Source of the DNA: Arcobacter defluvii
GTDB taxonomy: Bacteria > Campylobacterota > Campylobacteria > Campylobacterales > Arcobacteraceae
NCBI RefSeq assembly: GCF_013201725.1
Contig: NZ_CP053835.1
Span: 310,001-374,000, forward strand
DNA: 64,000 nucleotides
Direction of reading: 5' to 3'
Shown: positions 16,208 to 26,323 of the stretch, piece by piece
Position numbering within the stretch: position 1 is the first letter of the stretch
Layout of the letters: every line of letters starts with the position of its first letter
Made by a program: the position numbers and the translations under genes
The notes under the pieces: model-generated
Told to the model about the DNA's origin: nothing
The model's database searches: none
Seen by the model: the letters and a program-made list of their open reading frames with translations, nothing else

Positions 16208-18127
16208 TTATTGTGTAATGTTAAATTCTTTTATCATATTATTTGCAAGTAAATTTAGATTTGCTTTATCTAACTCTTTTTCTACACCTTTTGATAAATC
16301 AATAATATTTTGGTGAAATTTTTCTAAAAATTTTAATATTTTAGGATCTTTTTTAGATGGATTATTAACAGATACACCTTCATCTAACATTTCAATAACT
16401 AAATCTTTTTTTCCCATAAAAGCTGCATAATTTATAGGTTTAACTCCAAATATATCAGGAATATCAACAATATCTTTATTATAGTGATGAATTAATTTGA
16501 AATATTTTGTAGTATTTTTTAAAATACAATTATTAATGATACTTCTTCCTTTTGAATCAGTGATAAAACAATCAGCTCGTAATTCTAATAATAATCTAAT
16601 TGTATATTCACATTTTTCAGTAACTGCAACATGTAAAGCTGTAAGACCTTCATTATTTTTTGCATTTATATCTACACCAGAATTAATAAGACTTTTTAAA
16701 GTGTTTAAATATAGTTTTTTATCTTTTATTTTACCTTGATAGTTATATTGCATTAGTTTAAATACAATGTTATTACCATCTTTATCTTTTTGATTTAGAT
16801 TAATATTTTTTATTCTTAGAATTTTAAACAATTTGAAGTTAAAATATAAGATAGATTGAAAGAAAATTGGTTCACTTTTTGAATTTAGTTTATTTAAATC
16901 TATTTTGCAATTTCTTAGAAGATTTTCTAAAACAGTTGGATATTCAGCATCTTCATTTAAAAGTATCTCATATTCAAAATCTAACTCTTTTCTATTTTGA
17001 ACATGTAAAATTATATCTATTAAGATTTCTATAATTGATTTGCCAAATTTATTTTCAAGTGTTGGATTAGCTCCTTTTTCCAAATAAAGTTTTATTAAAT
17101 CACTATTTCTTATACCATTTAATACTAAAATTGATAAAACTGTTTCTCCATCAATATTTTCATGATTTAAATTAACATTAGAATTTTCAAGAAATAAATT
17201 TATTAATTCTCTATCTTCACTTTTTGTCGCTAAAAAGAAAGCATTTTCTCCTTTATTGTCTAATGTTTCGACATTAACTCCTAAATTTATAAGTTCTTTA
17301 ATCATTTCAAAATGGCTAATTTTTTCATTTTCATCTTTTGCATTTAAAAAATAATTGATTGATTCCATTAATAAAGTAGTGTTTTGTGAACTTTTACTAT
17401 TTATATTACAACCCAATTCAACTGCTTTTTGAATAATACTAATGTTTTCTATACCTTTAGTAATGGCATAAAATAAGAAGTTTTTTCCATTTTTATCTAA
17501 TATTGTAGGATTTGCACCTAAATCTAATAATAATAAAGCAAGATTATTGTTTTTTAGAACTGTCTCTTTTTGTAAGATAGTATTTCCTTCTTCATTTATT
17601 TGATTAATATTTATTTCTTGTAAGGAAGCGACTTTTTTGATAATTTCTAAGTTTCCATTTGCTATCGCATCAAAAATCAAATTATTTCCGTGAATATCAC
17701 AATTTCCCAAATTTGTAGTTACTTCAATTAAAAAATTTACTATTCTATTGCTTGCACTAATTACAGCATCTTGTAATGCAGTTCTTCTATAAATATTTAA
17801 ATGATTTATGTTTGCATTATGTTCGATTAGAAGTTGCATAATAGCACTACTTTTTGAGTGAATAGCATAAAATATAGCTGTTTCTTTTTGATTATTTTCA
17901 ATTTCAGGACTTACTCCTTGATTTAATAACCATAGTACTGATTCATATAAATCTTTTTTACAACAATAATGTAAGATATGTTCATCTTTATAATAATATG
18001 AATTTAAATCAATATCTAATTGATTGTATATTTTAGTTATTTTTTCTAAATCTAATGAAGAGGATATTAACTCTTTTATAAATTCTTCTTCCGTAAATTT
18101 AGTCTTTTTAAGAAGTTTGCTAAACAT
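16208..18127 (-). CDS. Large ankyrin-repeat protein
   Basis: The 639 residues are built from roughly a dozen or more ankyrin repeats with helix pairs such as KETAIFYAIHSKSSAIMQLL, RRTALQDAVISASNRIVNFL and GLTALHVAVTEKCEYTIRLL. There is no signal peptide or transmembrane helix, so it is probably cytosolic. Ankyrin arrays bind other proteins; no partner is evident here. It is a single-gene unit between the PDC-sensor gene and the divergent amt. Its N-terminus (FSKLLKKTKFTEEEFIKELI) is non-repeat and helical. Confidence 0.88.
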   Translation of the reverse strand: MFSKLLKKTKFTEEEFIKELISSSLDLEKITKIYNQLDIDLNSYYYKDEHILHYCCKKDLYESVLWLLNQGVSPEIENNQKETAIFYAIHSKSSAIMQLLIEHNANINHLNIYRRTALQDAVISASNRIVNFLIEVTTNLGNCDIHGNNLIFDAIANGNLEIIKKVASLQEININQINEEGNTILQKETVLKNNNLALLLLDLGANPTILDKNGKNFLFYAITKGIENISIIQKAVELGCNINSKSSQNTTLLMESINYFLNAKDENEKISHFEMIKELINLGVNVETLDNKGENAFFLATKSEDRELINLFLENSNVNLNHENIDGETVLSILVLNGIRNSDLIKLYLEKGANPTLENKFGKSIIEILIDIILHVQNRKELDFEYEILLNEDAEYPTVLENLLRNCKIDLNKLNSKSEPIFFQSILYFNFKLFKILRIKNINLNQKDKDGNNIVFKLMQYNYQGKIKDKKLYLNTLKSLINSGVDINAKNNEGLTALHVAVTEKCEYTIRLLLELRADCFITDSKGRSIINNCILKNTTKYFKLIHHYNKDIVDIPDIFGVKPINYAAFMGKKDLVIEMLDEGVSVNNPSKKDPKILKFLEKFHQNIIDLSKGVEKELDKANLNLLANNMIKEFNITQ

Positions 18128-18227
18128 TATTTTTGCCCATTTTTTTATGATAATTTATTTGTGATTATATAATAAAAAATTTAAATTTTTTGTTTTATGT
18201 CAGAATAAAATTAGAAAACAACTATAT

Positions 18228-18281
18228 TGTATAAAAAATATACAAATATATATTTACATATTGTTTAGAAATTCCTATAAT
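18228..18281 (+). promoter_or_regulatory. amt-1 promoter with TGTATA-N5-TATACA palindrome
   Basis: The perfect palindrome TGTATA-AAAAA-TATACA is at 18228-18244, centre 18236. TATAAT at 18276-18281 is the -10, 40 bases from the centre, placing the site near -52. AAAGGAG and ATG follow at 18300 and 18311. The pattern mirrors the NtrC consensus TGCACC-N5-GGTGCA with A/T in place of G/C pairs. Confidence 0.65.
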
Positions 18282-18310
18282 TTGTTTAGATAAATTGACA
18301 AAGGAGTCTT

Positions 18311-19525
18311 ATGGAAAATTTTACTGATGTAAAATATATTTTAGATGGTTTTCTGTTTGTATTTGCAGGAATCCTTGTAATGTGGATGGCAGCAGGTTTT
18401 GCAATGCTAGAATCAGGTTTAACAAGAACTAAAAATACAGCAACAGTATTAACAAAAAATGTTGCTTTATTTGCTATTTCTTGTATCATGTTCTATTTTG
18501 TAGGATATAACTTTATGTATGGTGATGGAAGTGCATTTATTGGAAGTGGAGCAATGTTATCTGGAAAAACAAATGAAGAAATGGGTTATCCAGTAATGGC
18601 TGACTTCTTCTTCCAAGTTGTTTTCGTAGCAACAGCTGCATCAGTTATTTCAGGAACAATTGCTGAAAGAATGAAATTATGGCCATTCTTAATATTTACA
18701 GTGTTTTTATCTGGATTAATTTACCCAATTCAAGGTCACTGGACATGGGGAGGAAGTGAATTAGGTGGTTTAATTGCTGGATTCTCTGACTTTGCTGGAT
18801 CAACAATTGTTCACTCTGTTGGTGGATGGGCTGCATTAGCTGGTGTATTAATCTTAGGAGCTAGAAAAGGTAAATATACTAAAGATGGTCAAGTAAAACC
18901 AATGCCAGGTTCAAATTTACCATTGGCTACTTTAGGTACATTTATTTTATGGATGGGATGGTTTGGATTTAATGGTGGTTCTCAATTAGCTTTAGGTTCA
19001 AAAGAAGATATTGATGGTATTGCTTCAGTAGTTGCAAGTACAAATATGGCAGCTTGTGCTGGTGCTATAATGGCTGCAATTTTAACTCAACTAATTTATA
19101 AAAAAGTTGATTTAACTATGGTTTTAAATGGTGCATTAGCAGGGTTAGTTTCTTGTACTGCAGGTCCAGATTTAGGTATGAACATTGCCTTTATTGAAGG
19201 ATTAATTGGTGGTGCATTAGTTGTATTTGCTGTACCATTCTTTGATAAAATAAGAGTTGATGATCCAGTTGGAGCATTATCTGTTCACTTAGTTGCAGGT
19301 ATTTGGGGAACATTAGCTGTAGGTATTTTCAATCCTGAAGTTGCTTTATTAGCTCAAGTTAAAGGTATAGTTGTAATTGGAGCATTTGTATTCATATCAT
19401 CATTCATTGTATGGAAAATCTTAGATTTAATCATGGGATTAAGAGTTGATGAAGAAACAGAAGTTAATGGTCTTGACATTCATGAAACTGGATTAGAAGC
19501 TTATCCAGAATTTAAAAGAGCGTAA
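18311..19525 (+). CDS. amt: Ammonium transporter 1
   Basis: This Amt/Rh channel takes up ammonium across the inner membrane. The 404 residues hold about eleven transmembrane helices. The pore twin histidines are present: His168 in DFAGSTIVHSVGGW and His326 in SVHLVAGIWG. The signature DFFFQVVFVATAASVISGTI is intact. There is no cleavable leader. The PII gene starts ten bases after the stop, the classical amt-glnK pair in which PII blocks the channel when nitrogen is plentiful. Expression is probably induced through the palindrome at 18228. Confidence 0.96.
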   Translation: MENFTDVKYILDGFLFVFAGILVMWMAAGFAMLESGLTRTKNTATVLTKNVALFAISCIMFYFVGYNFMYGDGSAFIGSGAMLSGKTNEEMGYPVMADFFFQVVFVATAASVISGTIAERMKLWPFLIFTVFLSGLIYPIQGHWTWGGSELGGLIAGFSDFAGSTIVHSVGGWAALAGVLILGARKGKYTKDGQVKPMPGSNLPLATLGTFILWMGWFGFNGGSQLALGSKEDIDGIASVVASTNMAACAGAIMAAILTQLIYKKVDLTMVLNGALAGLVSCTAGPDLGMNIAFIEGLIGGALVVFAVPFFDKIRVDDPVGALSVHLVAGIWGTLAVGIFNPEVALLAQVKGIVVIGAFVFISSFIVWKILDLIMGLRVDEETEVNGLDIHETGLEAYPEFKRA

Positions 19526-19535
19526 TTAAGGATAA

Positions 19536-19877
<342 letters not shown>

Positions 19878-19889
19878 TTTTTCTACTTG

Positions 19890-19916
19890 TAGTAAGGAAA
19901 TAACCTTTCCTTACTA
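19890..19916 (+). terminator. Hairpin after glnK
   Basis: TAGTAAGGAAA and TTTCCTTACTA form an 11-base perfect stem with a five-base loop. No T-run follows on the plus strand, so termination may be partial. The second nitrogen palindrome starts four bases later. Confidence 0.5.
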
Positions 19917-19919
19917 TGT

Positions 19920-19973
19920 TGTATAAAATATATACATTAAGTTCTTAAAATATAAAATATATACTGTTATAAT
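19920..19973 (+). promoter_or_regulatory. amt-2 promoter with TGTATA-N5-TATACA palindrome
   Basis: The palindrome TGTATA-AAATA-TATACA is at 19920-19936, centre 19928. TATAAT is at 19968-19973, again 40 bases from the centre. A partial second copy sits between them at 19949-19965, sharing TATAAAATATATAC (14 bases). AAGGA and ATG follow at 19988 and 19998. Confidence 0.65.
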
Positions 19974-19997
19974 ATTCAAAAAAGAATAAGGAATATT

Positions 19998-21185
19998 ATG
20001 AGTATAGAATCATTATCTTACATAATTGATACTTTGTATGCAATCTTTGCAATGACGTTGATTATTTTTATGGTTCCCGGTTTTGCTATGTTAGAAGCAG
20101 GAATTGTAAGAACAAAAAATGTTACAGCAGTATTAACTATAAATACACTTATTTATGCAATAGCATCATTATCTTTTTTATTATTTGGTTATTCATTGGC
20201 TTTTGGTGATTTAGGAAGCGATACGATGAGTAAGTATGCAGCATTTTTATTTCAAATGGCTTTTGTAGGAAAAGTTATAAATATTATGAGTGGTGGAGTT
20301 AGTGAACGAGCAAAAATAATACCACTTGCGATATTTACAATAATTATGGCTGCAATTTTATATCCAATTGTTGTAAATGTAACTTGGGGAGCAAATTTTC
20401 TTGAAGGAACAATATTAGAATTATCAATGTATGATTTAGCTGGTTCAACTGTGATTCATAGTACAGGAGGTTGGGCATTATTAGCTGCAATATTAATTAT
20501 TGGTGCTAGAAAAGGAAGATACACTCCTGAAGGAGGAATTAGAGTAATTCCTGCTTCGAATATTCCTTTAGTAACATTAGGTGCATTTTTATTATGGATT
20601 GGTTGGTTTGGATTTAATGGTGGAAGTGTAGGCTCAATAGCATCAAAAGAAAATGCAGATTTAGTTGCATTGACAATAATGAATACAAATACAGCAGGAT
20701 TAAGTGGTGCAATAATAGTTGCGATAGTTATGCAAATAATTTATAAAAAACTTGATTTAACAATGATTTTAAATGGAGCATTAGGTGGTTTAGTTGCAAT
20801 TACAGCTGGTCCAGATTTATATGATATTTATACACCAATTTTAATTGGTTCAATAGGTGGAATTTTAGTTGTAGTTGCAGTTCCAATGTTTGATAGATTG
20901 AGAATTGATGATCCAGTTGGAGCATTATCTGTTCACTTAGTAAATGGAATTTGGGGTACATTAGCTGTTGGTATCTTTGCCTCAAATGGAAATGATATAA
21001 CACTGTTAGGACAATTAAAGGGAATTTTAATTGTTGCAATTTTTGCATTTGTTAGTTCATATATTGTTTTATTTTTAATTAATAAAATAATTCCACTACG
21101 TGCAGGAAATGATGATGAAATGCAAGGATTAGATGTTGGAGAATGTGGACTTGAAGCTTATCCTGAGTTTAAGCGAGCATTCTAA
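19998..21185 (+). CDS. Ammonium transporter 2
   Basis: This second Amt paralogue of 395 residues has about eleven helices and keeps the pore histidines His154 (DLAGSTVIHSTGGW) and His313 (SVHLVNGIWG). It differs from Amt 1 in the region before the third helix pair (NVTWGAN instead of HWTWGG) and lacks the extra N-terminal loop segment, so affinity or specificity may differ. It lies 120 bases downstream of the first pair with its own palindrome promoter and precedes a second PII gene, so the two amt-PII pairs look like an old duplication. Confidence 0.95.
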   Translation: MSIESLSYIIDTLYAIFAMTLIIFMVPGFAMLEAGIVRTKNVTAVLTINTLIYAIASLSFLLFGYSLAFGDLGSDTMSKYAAFLFQMAFVGKVINIMSGGVSERAKIIPLAIFTIIMAAILYPIVVNVTWGANFLEGTILELSMYDLAGSTVIHSTGGWALLAAILIIGARKGRYTPEGGIRVIPASNIPLVTLGAFLLWIGWFGFNGGSVGSIASKENADLVALTIMNTNTAGLSGAIIVAIVMQIIYKKLDLTMILNGALGGLVAITAGPDLYDIYTPILIGSIGGILVVVAVPMFDRLRIDDPVGALSVHLVNGIWGTLAVGIFASNGNDITLLGQLKGILIVAIFAFVSSYIVLFLINKIIPLRAGNDDEMQGLDVGECGLEAYPEFKRAF

Positions 21186-21217
21186 TATTAATTTAAAAAA
21201 ATTTTGTTAAAATATAA

Positions 21218-21576
<359 letters not shown>

Positions 21577-21577
<1 letters not shown>

Positions 21578-22605
21578 TGGCTGAATTGACATTTGAAATT
21601 AATGAACCATTAGATATGCATCTGCATTTAAGAGATGCAGATATGTTAAAACTTGTTGGTCCATTAACTTCTAAAACATTTAGTGGTGCACTAATTATGC
21701 CAAATTTAGTACCACCAATTACTACAAAAGAAGCATTATTATCATATAAACAAAGAATTAAAGAAGCTTGTAAAGATGATAAATTTGAACCATATGTAAC
21801 ACTGTTTTTTAAAAATGATTATTCATATGAATTTTTATCAGATGTAAAAAATGATATTATTGGAATTAAACTTTATCCTGCTGGAATTACTACTAATTCA
21901 GAAACAGGTGTTGCTTCAATGGATGTTGAAGTTTTAAGACCAGCTTTAGAATCTATGAGTAAGTTAGGTATTCCATTATGTATTCATGGTGAAACAAATG
22001 GATTTGTAATGGATAGAGAAAAAGAATTTATGCCAATTTATGAATCTATTGCAAAATCTTTTCCTGATTTAAAAATCATAATGGAACATATTACAACAAA
22101 AGATGCAATAGAATTATTGGATAAATACGACAATCTATTTGCAACAGTTACTCTTCATCATTTAATAATCACACTAGATGATGTTGCAGGAGGAATGTTA
22201 AATCCGCATCTATTCTGTAAACCAATTGCAAAAAGACCAGAAGATAGAAGTGCATTATTAAATGCAGCACTAAAAGCTCATCCAAAACTTATGTTTGGTA
22301 GTGATTCTGCTCCTCATCCAAAACATAAAAAAGAGTGTTGCGGCTGTGCAGCTGGTGTATTTACATCACCAATTGCATTACAGGTTTTGACTGAACTTTT
22401 TGAGAAACATAATGCACTTGACAAACTAAATGCTTTCGTATCATTAAATGCACAAAGAATTTATAATTTATCTTTAGAGAAAAAAACTATCAAATTAGTA
22501 AAAAAAGATTTTGTAGTTCCAGCAATTTATGAATATAAAAATGAAAATGTAGTTCCTATGTATGCTGGAGAAACAATTTCTTGGAGTATTGAAAGTATCA
22601 ATTAA
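21577..22605 (+). CDS. pyrC: Dihydroorotase
   Basis: This enzyme closes carbamoyl-aspartate to dihydroorotate, the third step of pyrimidine synthesis. The class II metal-binding motif DMHLHLRD is at 13-20, the carbamylated lysine candidate is K98 (GIKLYPAG), and later HGE, MEHI and GSDSAPHP ligands are present. The 342-residue length matches E. coli PyrC. It is translationally coupled to the preceding PII gene, linking pyrimidine and nitrogen control. A hairpin separates it from convergent fliM. Confidence 0.96.
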
Positions 22606-22633
22606 AAAAGGAAATAGTTAGATTAACTATTTC
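22605..22633. terminator. Convergent pyrC/fliM terminator
   Basis: GAAATAGTTA (22611-22620) and TAACTATTTC (22624-22633) form a ten-base perfect stem with a GAT loop. An A-run just to the left becomes a T-run on the minus strand. The stem includes the fliM stop codon. Confidence 0.65.
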
Positions 22634-23720
22634 TTTGATTTAAAAGTTTTCTAATATTTTCTGCAGTCTCTTTTGCTTTTATTTCTCTTTCTTCTCTCAT
22701 AGCTCTTAGATTTTCTAGAGTTTCTTGTTTTTCTTTATCTAAATTTGATTTAATTTGTATAGCTTTTCTATTATTTGATATTCCAGATATTGCAGAAAAT
22801 TTTTCTTTTTTATTTATGTAAATAGTAGCTGATGAAGAAGTTGCATTTTTATTGAAAACTATAACATCATTTTCTTTTAAATTTAAAATTTCTTGAGTTG
22901 TTAATTCAGTTTCTGCCATAATAGATTCGATTTTCATTCTAGCACCAGAGATTAAAGTTTTTATATCTCTTTTTCTACTTGATTTTCTATTTTTACCTTC
23001 ACTAAATATTTTTTCAACAATTTTATTTAAAAGAGGTTCAAAATATGAAATAGGGTAGCAAATAGAGAGAAAACCTGATTCTTCATCAATTGTTATTTCT
23101 AAAACAACAAGTAAAACAATTTCATGATCAGAAACTATTTGTATTGCATTTGCATTTGTATCTCTTGATTCTATTTTAAAATTCAGACTTGAAATATCAC
23201 TCCAAGTTTTATATAATATTTTAATAAACATTTTGTAGAAATGTTCAAGAATTTCAACTTCAATTTCTGTTAATTCTCTATCAATATTATCTGTTGTATT
23301 AACAGCACCTGAACCTAATAAATCAGCAATTATTTTATGTGAAATTGCAGGATTACATTCAACAACAATTCTTCCATCAAGTGGTTTTATAGAAAGAGTA
23401 TTTAAAGATGTTATTTGGGGAATTGATAAAATAAATTCTCCATATGTCATTTGTTCAATAGAATATAACTTTATATCAACAAGTTTTCTAAGCATAGAAG
23501 ATAAGTCATTAATAAAATCTCTTAGCATCTTATCATGCATAGTAGAAAAAGCTTTTAATTGGTCAACAGTAATTCTATTTGGTTTTTTAAAGTCATAAAT
23601 AGAGTAATTTTTTTCTTTTGATACAACTTTATCAAGAGGATTAGTACCATCAATATCCTCTCCTTGTTCAGCAATGTCTAAAAGAGCATCAATTTCATCT
23701 TGACTTAAAAATTCAGCCAT
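22623..23720 (-). CDS. fliM: Flagellar motor switch protein FliM
   Basis: FliM forms the C-ring and binds phospho-CheY. The N-terminal CheY-binding motif LSQDEIDALL (4-13) is intact, the middle CheC-like domain follows (ITVDQLKAFSTMHDKMLRDF; later GAVNTTDN), and the C-terminal FliN-like SpoA domain spans ~260-335. The tail ends in a charged coiled segment (TLENLRAMREEREIKAKETA). Its 365 residues are slightly long. The start follows the flgI stop by one base on the minus strand: flgI and fliM overlap in one transcript. Confidence 0.95.
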   Translation of the reverse strand: MAEFLSQDEIDALLDIAEQGEDIDGTNPLDKVVSKEKNYSIYDFKKPNRITVDQLKAFSTMHDKMLRDFINDLSSMLRKLVDIKLYSIEQMTYGEFILSIPQITSLNTLSIKPLDGRIVVECNPAISHKIIADLLGSGAVNTTDNIDRELTEIEVEILEHFYKMFIKILYKTWSDISSLNFKIESRDTNANAIQIVSDHEIVLLVVLEITIDEESGFLSICYPISYFEPLLNKIVEKIFSEGKNRKSSRKRDIKTLISGARMKIESIMAETELTTQEILNLKENDVIVFNKNATSSSATIYINKKEKFSAISGISNNRKAIQIKSNLDKEKQETLENLRAMREEREIKAKETAENIRKLLNQRNS

Positions 23721-23721
23721 A

Positions 23722-24777
23722 TTATCCTCTTACCTCAATATCTACATCAATTGCACCCATTTCTTTTATCATTTTTATCGTATCAATAATTTCTGTCATT
23801 GGTAATTTCATAACTTTCATAGAACGAACTAAATCAGATATTGTAGGTGTTCCTTTAGTATTTATCATTGCATTATCAATATTTATTATAGGTTTATCTG
23901 CAATTTTAACATTGTCTCCAATATCAACACCTGGATTCTTTTTTGAATCATTCCAATCATTATCATTTAAAGGTGATTTATCTATTCTAATTGTAAATTT
24001 ATCTCTTGCAATTGTAACAGGATCAATTGGAATATCTCCTCCTGTAATTATAGATTCTCTACTTAGGTCAATAATAACTTTCTTTTTAAATGTAGAATCT
24101 AATTCTATATTTTGGACAATAGATAAAAACTTAACCATAGAAATATTTTCTGGTTTCATAATTTCAATAGTTCTTGTATCAAGAGCTGTTGCTAATTTTT
24201 TATTAAATCTTTCATTTACTTTTGTTTCAATTAAATCAGCATTTCTTGCAGAATTTTTTAATAAACTCAATTGAATAGAATTTTCATCTTTTAAATTATA
24301 ATCAATCTCATTTTCAACTGTTGCCCCATCATAAATAAATCCAGTAGTTTTGTTATTTTCATTTGAAACAATCGTTCCTTGAGCTAATGCATAAACATTA
24401 CCATCTACACCTTTTAATTGTGTTATTAATAGTTCTCCATTATCTACAGATTTAGCATCACCAATAGTTGAAACTTTTACTTTTATTTTATCACCTTGTC
24501 TAGAAAATGGTGGTAAATCTGCTGTTACCATAACAGCAGCAATATTCTTTGAATTTATTGATCCAGCAGGAATTTTTATGTAAGAATTTCTAAGAAGATT
24601 TTGTAAAGATTGCATTGTAAATTTTGATTTATCACCAGTTCCAGGAAGTCCAACAATCAAACCATAACCAATTAATTGATTTTCACGTATTCCAATTACA
24701 TTTGAAATATCTTTGATAGTCTGCGAATACAAAGATGATAAAAATAGTGTAAGTATAAAAAAATATTTCAATATCAT
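23722..24777 (-). CDS. flgI: Flagellar P-ring protein FlgI
   Basis: FlgI forms the periplasmic P-ring around the rod. The N-terminus is a signal peptide (ILKYFFILTLFLSSLYSQ) with cleavage near residue 18. It is followed by the family signature IGIRENQLIGYGLIVGLPGT, and the C-terminus carries the conserved IKMIKEMGAIDVDIEV. The 351-residue length is standard. It is divergently transcribed from the acidic protein gene and lies directly upstream of fliM. Confidence 0.96.
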   Translation of the reverse strand: MILKYFFILTLFLSSLYSQTIKDISNVIGIRENQLIGYGLIVGLPGTGDKSKFTMQSLQNLLRNSYIKIPAGSINSKNIAAVMVTADLPPFSRQGDKIKVKVSTIGDAKSVDNGELLITQLKGVDGNVYALAQGTIVSNENNKTTGFIYDGATVENEIDYNLKDENSIQLSLLKNSARNADLIETKVNERFNKKLATALDTRTIEIMKPENISMVKFLSIVQNIELDSTFKKKVIIDLSRESIITGGDIPIDPVTIARDKFTIRIDKSPLNDNDWNDSKKNPGVDIGDNVKIADKPIINIDNAMINTKGTPTISDLVRSMKVMKLPMTEIIDTIKMIKEMGAIDVDIEVRG

Positions 24778-24868
24778 CCTCCATTATTAAGTAAGAAATA
24801 TTTTATCGAAAATTTAATAAAAAAAGGTATAATCTATCATAATAAAATCATCACATAGGGTTCTAGTA

Positions 24869-26059
24869 TTGAATATTTATATATATGGTAATCAAAGTTT
24901 TAAAAAAGAGATTCTTGAAACATTAGAACATTCAAATATTAAATTTAAACTCGATACAGATACTTCAATTAAAGAAATAAATAAATTATCTGAATTAAAA
25001 CAAACTATTAGAACTTATCCAAAAGAAATATATTTAATTGATGATGAAAAAATAATTAAAAAAAACTCATTAAATAAAAAATTAAAATTTTTTATACCAA
25101 AAGATGGGATAGAAGAAGAATTTTTACTTGATAATGGAATTGCTGATTTATCAATAGATTCTTTAAAAGAGATACCTAAATATATAATTAGAAAATATGA
25201 AGAACAAAAAGATTTAGAAGAAAATGATAAAAACGTATCTTTAGAAAATGAAGATGGAATAGAAGGGAAAAATAAAAGTATTGAACTTGATGAAGAATTA
25301 GCCCAACTTTTAGTCAAAGAACCAATTCCTGAAGAAAAAAATATTATAGAGTCAAAAGAAGAAAATTTAGATGATTTGTTTGATACAATGGGTTCAGGTG
25401 TAAATTTAGATGAATTAGAGAATTTAATTGGAAAAAATGAAGAAAATAATGTAAATATTTTTGATAATGAATCTGATAAAAATTTAGATTTTAATGATAA
25501 TTTTGGACTAAATAATATATCATTTGACTATGATGATAAAGATATTTTAAGTGAGCAAGAAGAACCTTTAAATGATGAAGATATACTTGCTAACTTATTA
25601 GATGAAAATATTGAAGATGAAGAAGATTCAATAGAAGAAGTATTTGAAGATGTTGATTTTTTAGAAGAAATTTTTGCTAAGAAAGATAAAGATGAAAATG
25701 AAAAAGCTGATGATTTTGAGAATTTTGTAGAAGAAAAAGATGAAGATCTTGATGATATAAATTTTTTTGAAGAGAAAAAAACAGAGTTAAAAGATATTGA
25801 ACCTTTAAAAGGAGAAAAAATGAGTGATGATGAATTTTTTGAGTTAGATTCATTGAATGAAAAAGATTTATTAGAAGCATTAAATTGTACAGATACAAAT
25901 GAGTCGAAGAGTGAAAAAATAGAATTTAAACAAGAAATTGTGAAAAATAATAGCGAAACTCTAAATATTAGTAGTTCAAATGTTGATGATCTTTCATTAT
26001 TAATTTCTAAATTATTAAATAACAAAACATTAGAAATAACAATAAAAATTAAAGATTAG
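24869..26059 (+). CDS. Highly acidic flagellar-cluster protein of unknown function
   Basis: TTG start (AGGG upstream). Residues ~1-110 look like a small alpha/beta fold (MNIYIYGNQSFKKEILETLE, YLIDDEKI, FFIPKDG, IADLSIDSLKEIPKYII) reminiscent of a receiver but without a phospho-acceptor proof. Residues ~115-370 are extremely rich in Glu, Asp and Asn, low-complexity and probably disordered, and the last ~25 form a hydrophobic helix and strand (VDDLSLLISKLLNNKTLEITIKIKD). It is the first gene of the plus-strand flagellar run, two bases before fliQ. I do not recognise the family; a scaffold or export-associated role is only a guess. Confidence 0.65.
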   Translation: MNIYIYGNQSFKKEILETLEHSNIKFKLDTDTSIKEINKLSELKQTIRTYPKEIYLIDDEKIIKKNSLNKKLKFFIPKDGIEEEFLLDNGIADLSIDSLKEIPKYIIRKYEEQKDLEENDKNVSLENEDGIEGKNKSIELDEELAQLLVKEPIPEEKNIIESKEENLDDLFDTMGSGVNLDELENLIGKNEENNVNIFDNESDKNLDFNDNFGLNNISFDYDDKDILSEQEEPLNDEDILANLLDENIEDEEDSIEEVFEDVDFLEEIFAKKDKDENEKADDFENFVEEKDEDLDDINFFEEKKTELKDIEPLKGEKMSDDEFFELDSLNEKDLLEALNCTDTNESKSEKIEFKQEIVKNNSETLNISSSNVDDLSLLISKLLNNKTLEITIKIKD

Positions 26060-26061
26060 GT

Positions 26062-26322
26062 ATGGATTTAATAGCTATTTCTGAAAATACTGTGAAAATA
26101 ATTTTGATTCTTGGTTTACCATCACTAATAGTTAGTATGATTATAGGACTTATAATATCTATTTTTCAGGCTGTAACACAAGTAAGTGATGCATCTTTAT
26201 CTTTTGTTCCTAAAATGATTTTTGTATCTGCTTTTATTTTAATTTCTCTTCCTTGGATTGGGGATCACATTGAAACATATACTAAAGATTTATGGAATCT
26301 AATTTTAGTATTTGGTAATTAA
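26062..26322 (+). CDS. fliQ: Flagellar export apparatus protein FliQ
   Basis: FliQ is part of the FliPQR export gate. This 86-residue protein has two transmembrane helices: IILILGLPSLIVSMIIGLII and KMIFVSAFILISLPWIGDHI. The family segment SIFQAVTQVSDASLSFVPK lies between them. It starts two bases after the acidic protein gene. FliP and FliR are not in the window. Confidence 0.94.
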   Translation: MDLIAISENTVKIILILGLPSLIVSMIIGLIISIFQAVTQVSDASLSFVPKMIFVSAFILISLPWIGDHIETYTKDLWNLILVFGN

Positions 26323-26323
26323 T

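Noticed and set aside
25015-26025. Several minus-strand Ser/Phe-rich open frames
   Set aside because: They are mirror images of the Glu/Asp codons of the acidic protein gene (GAA/GAT read as TTC/ATC), a known artefact of low-complexity coding.
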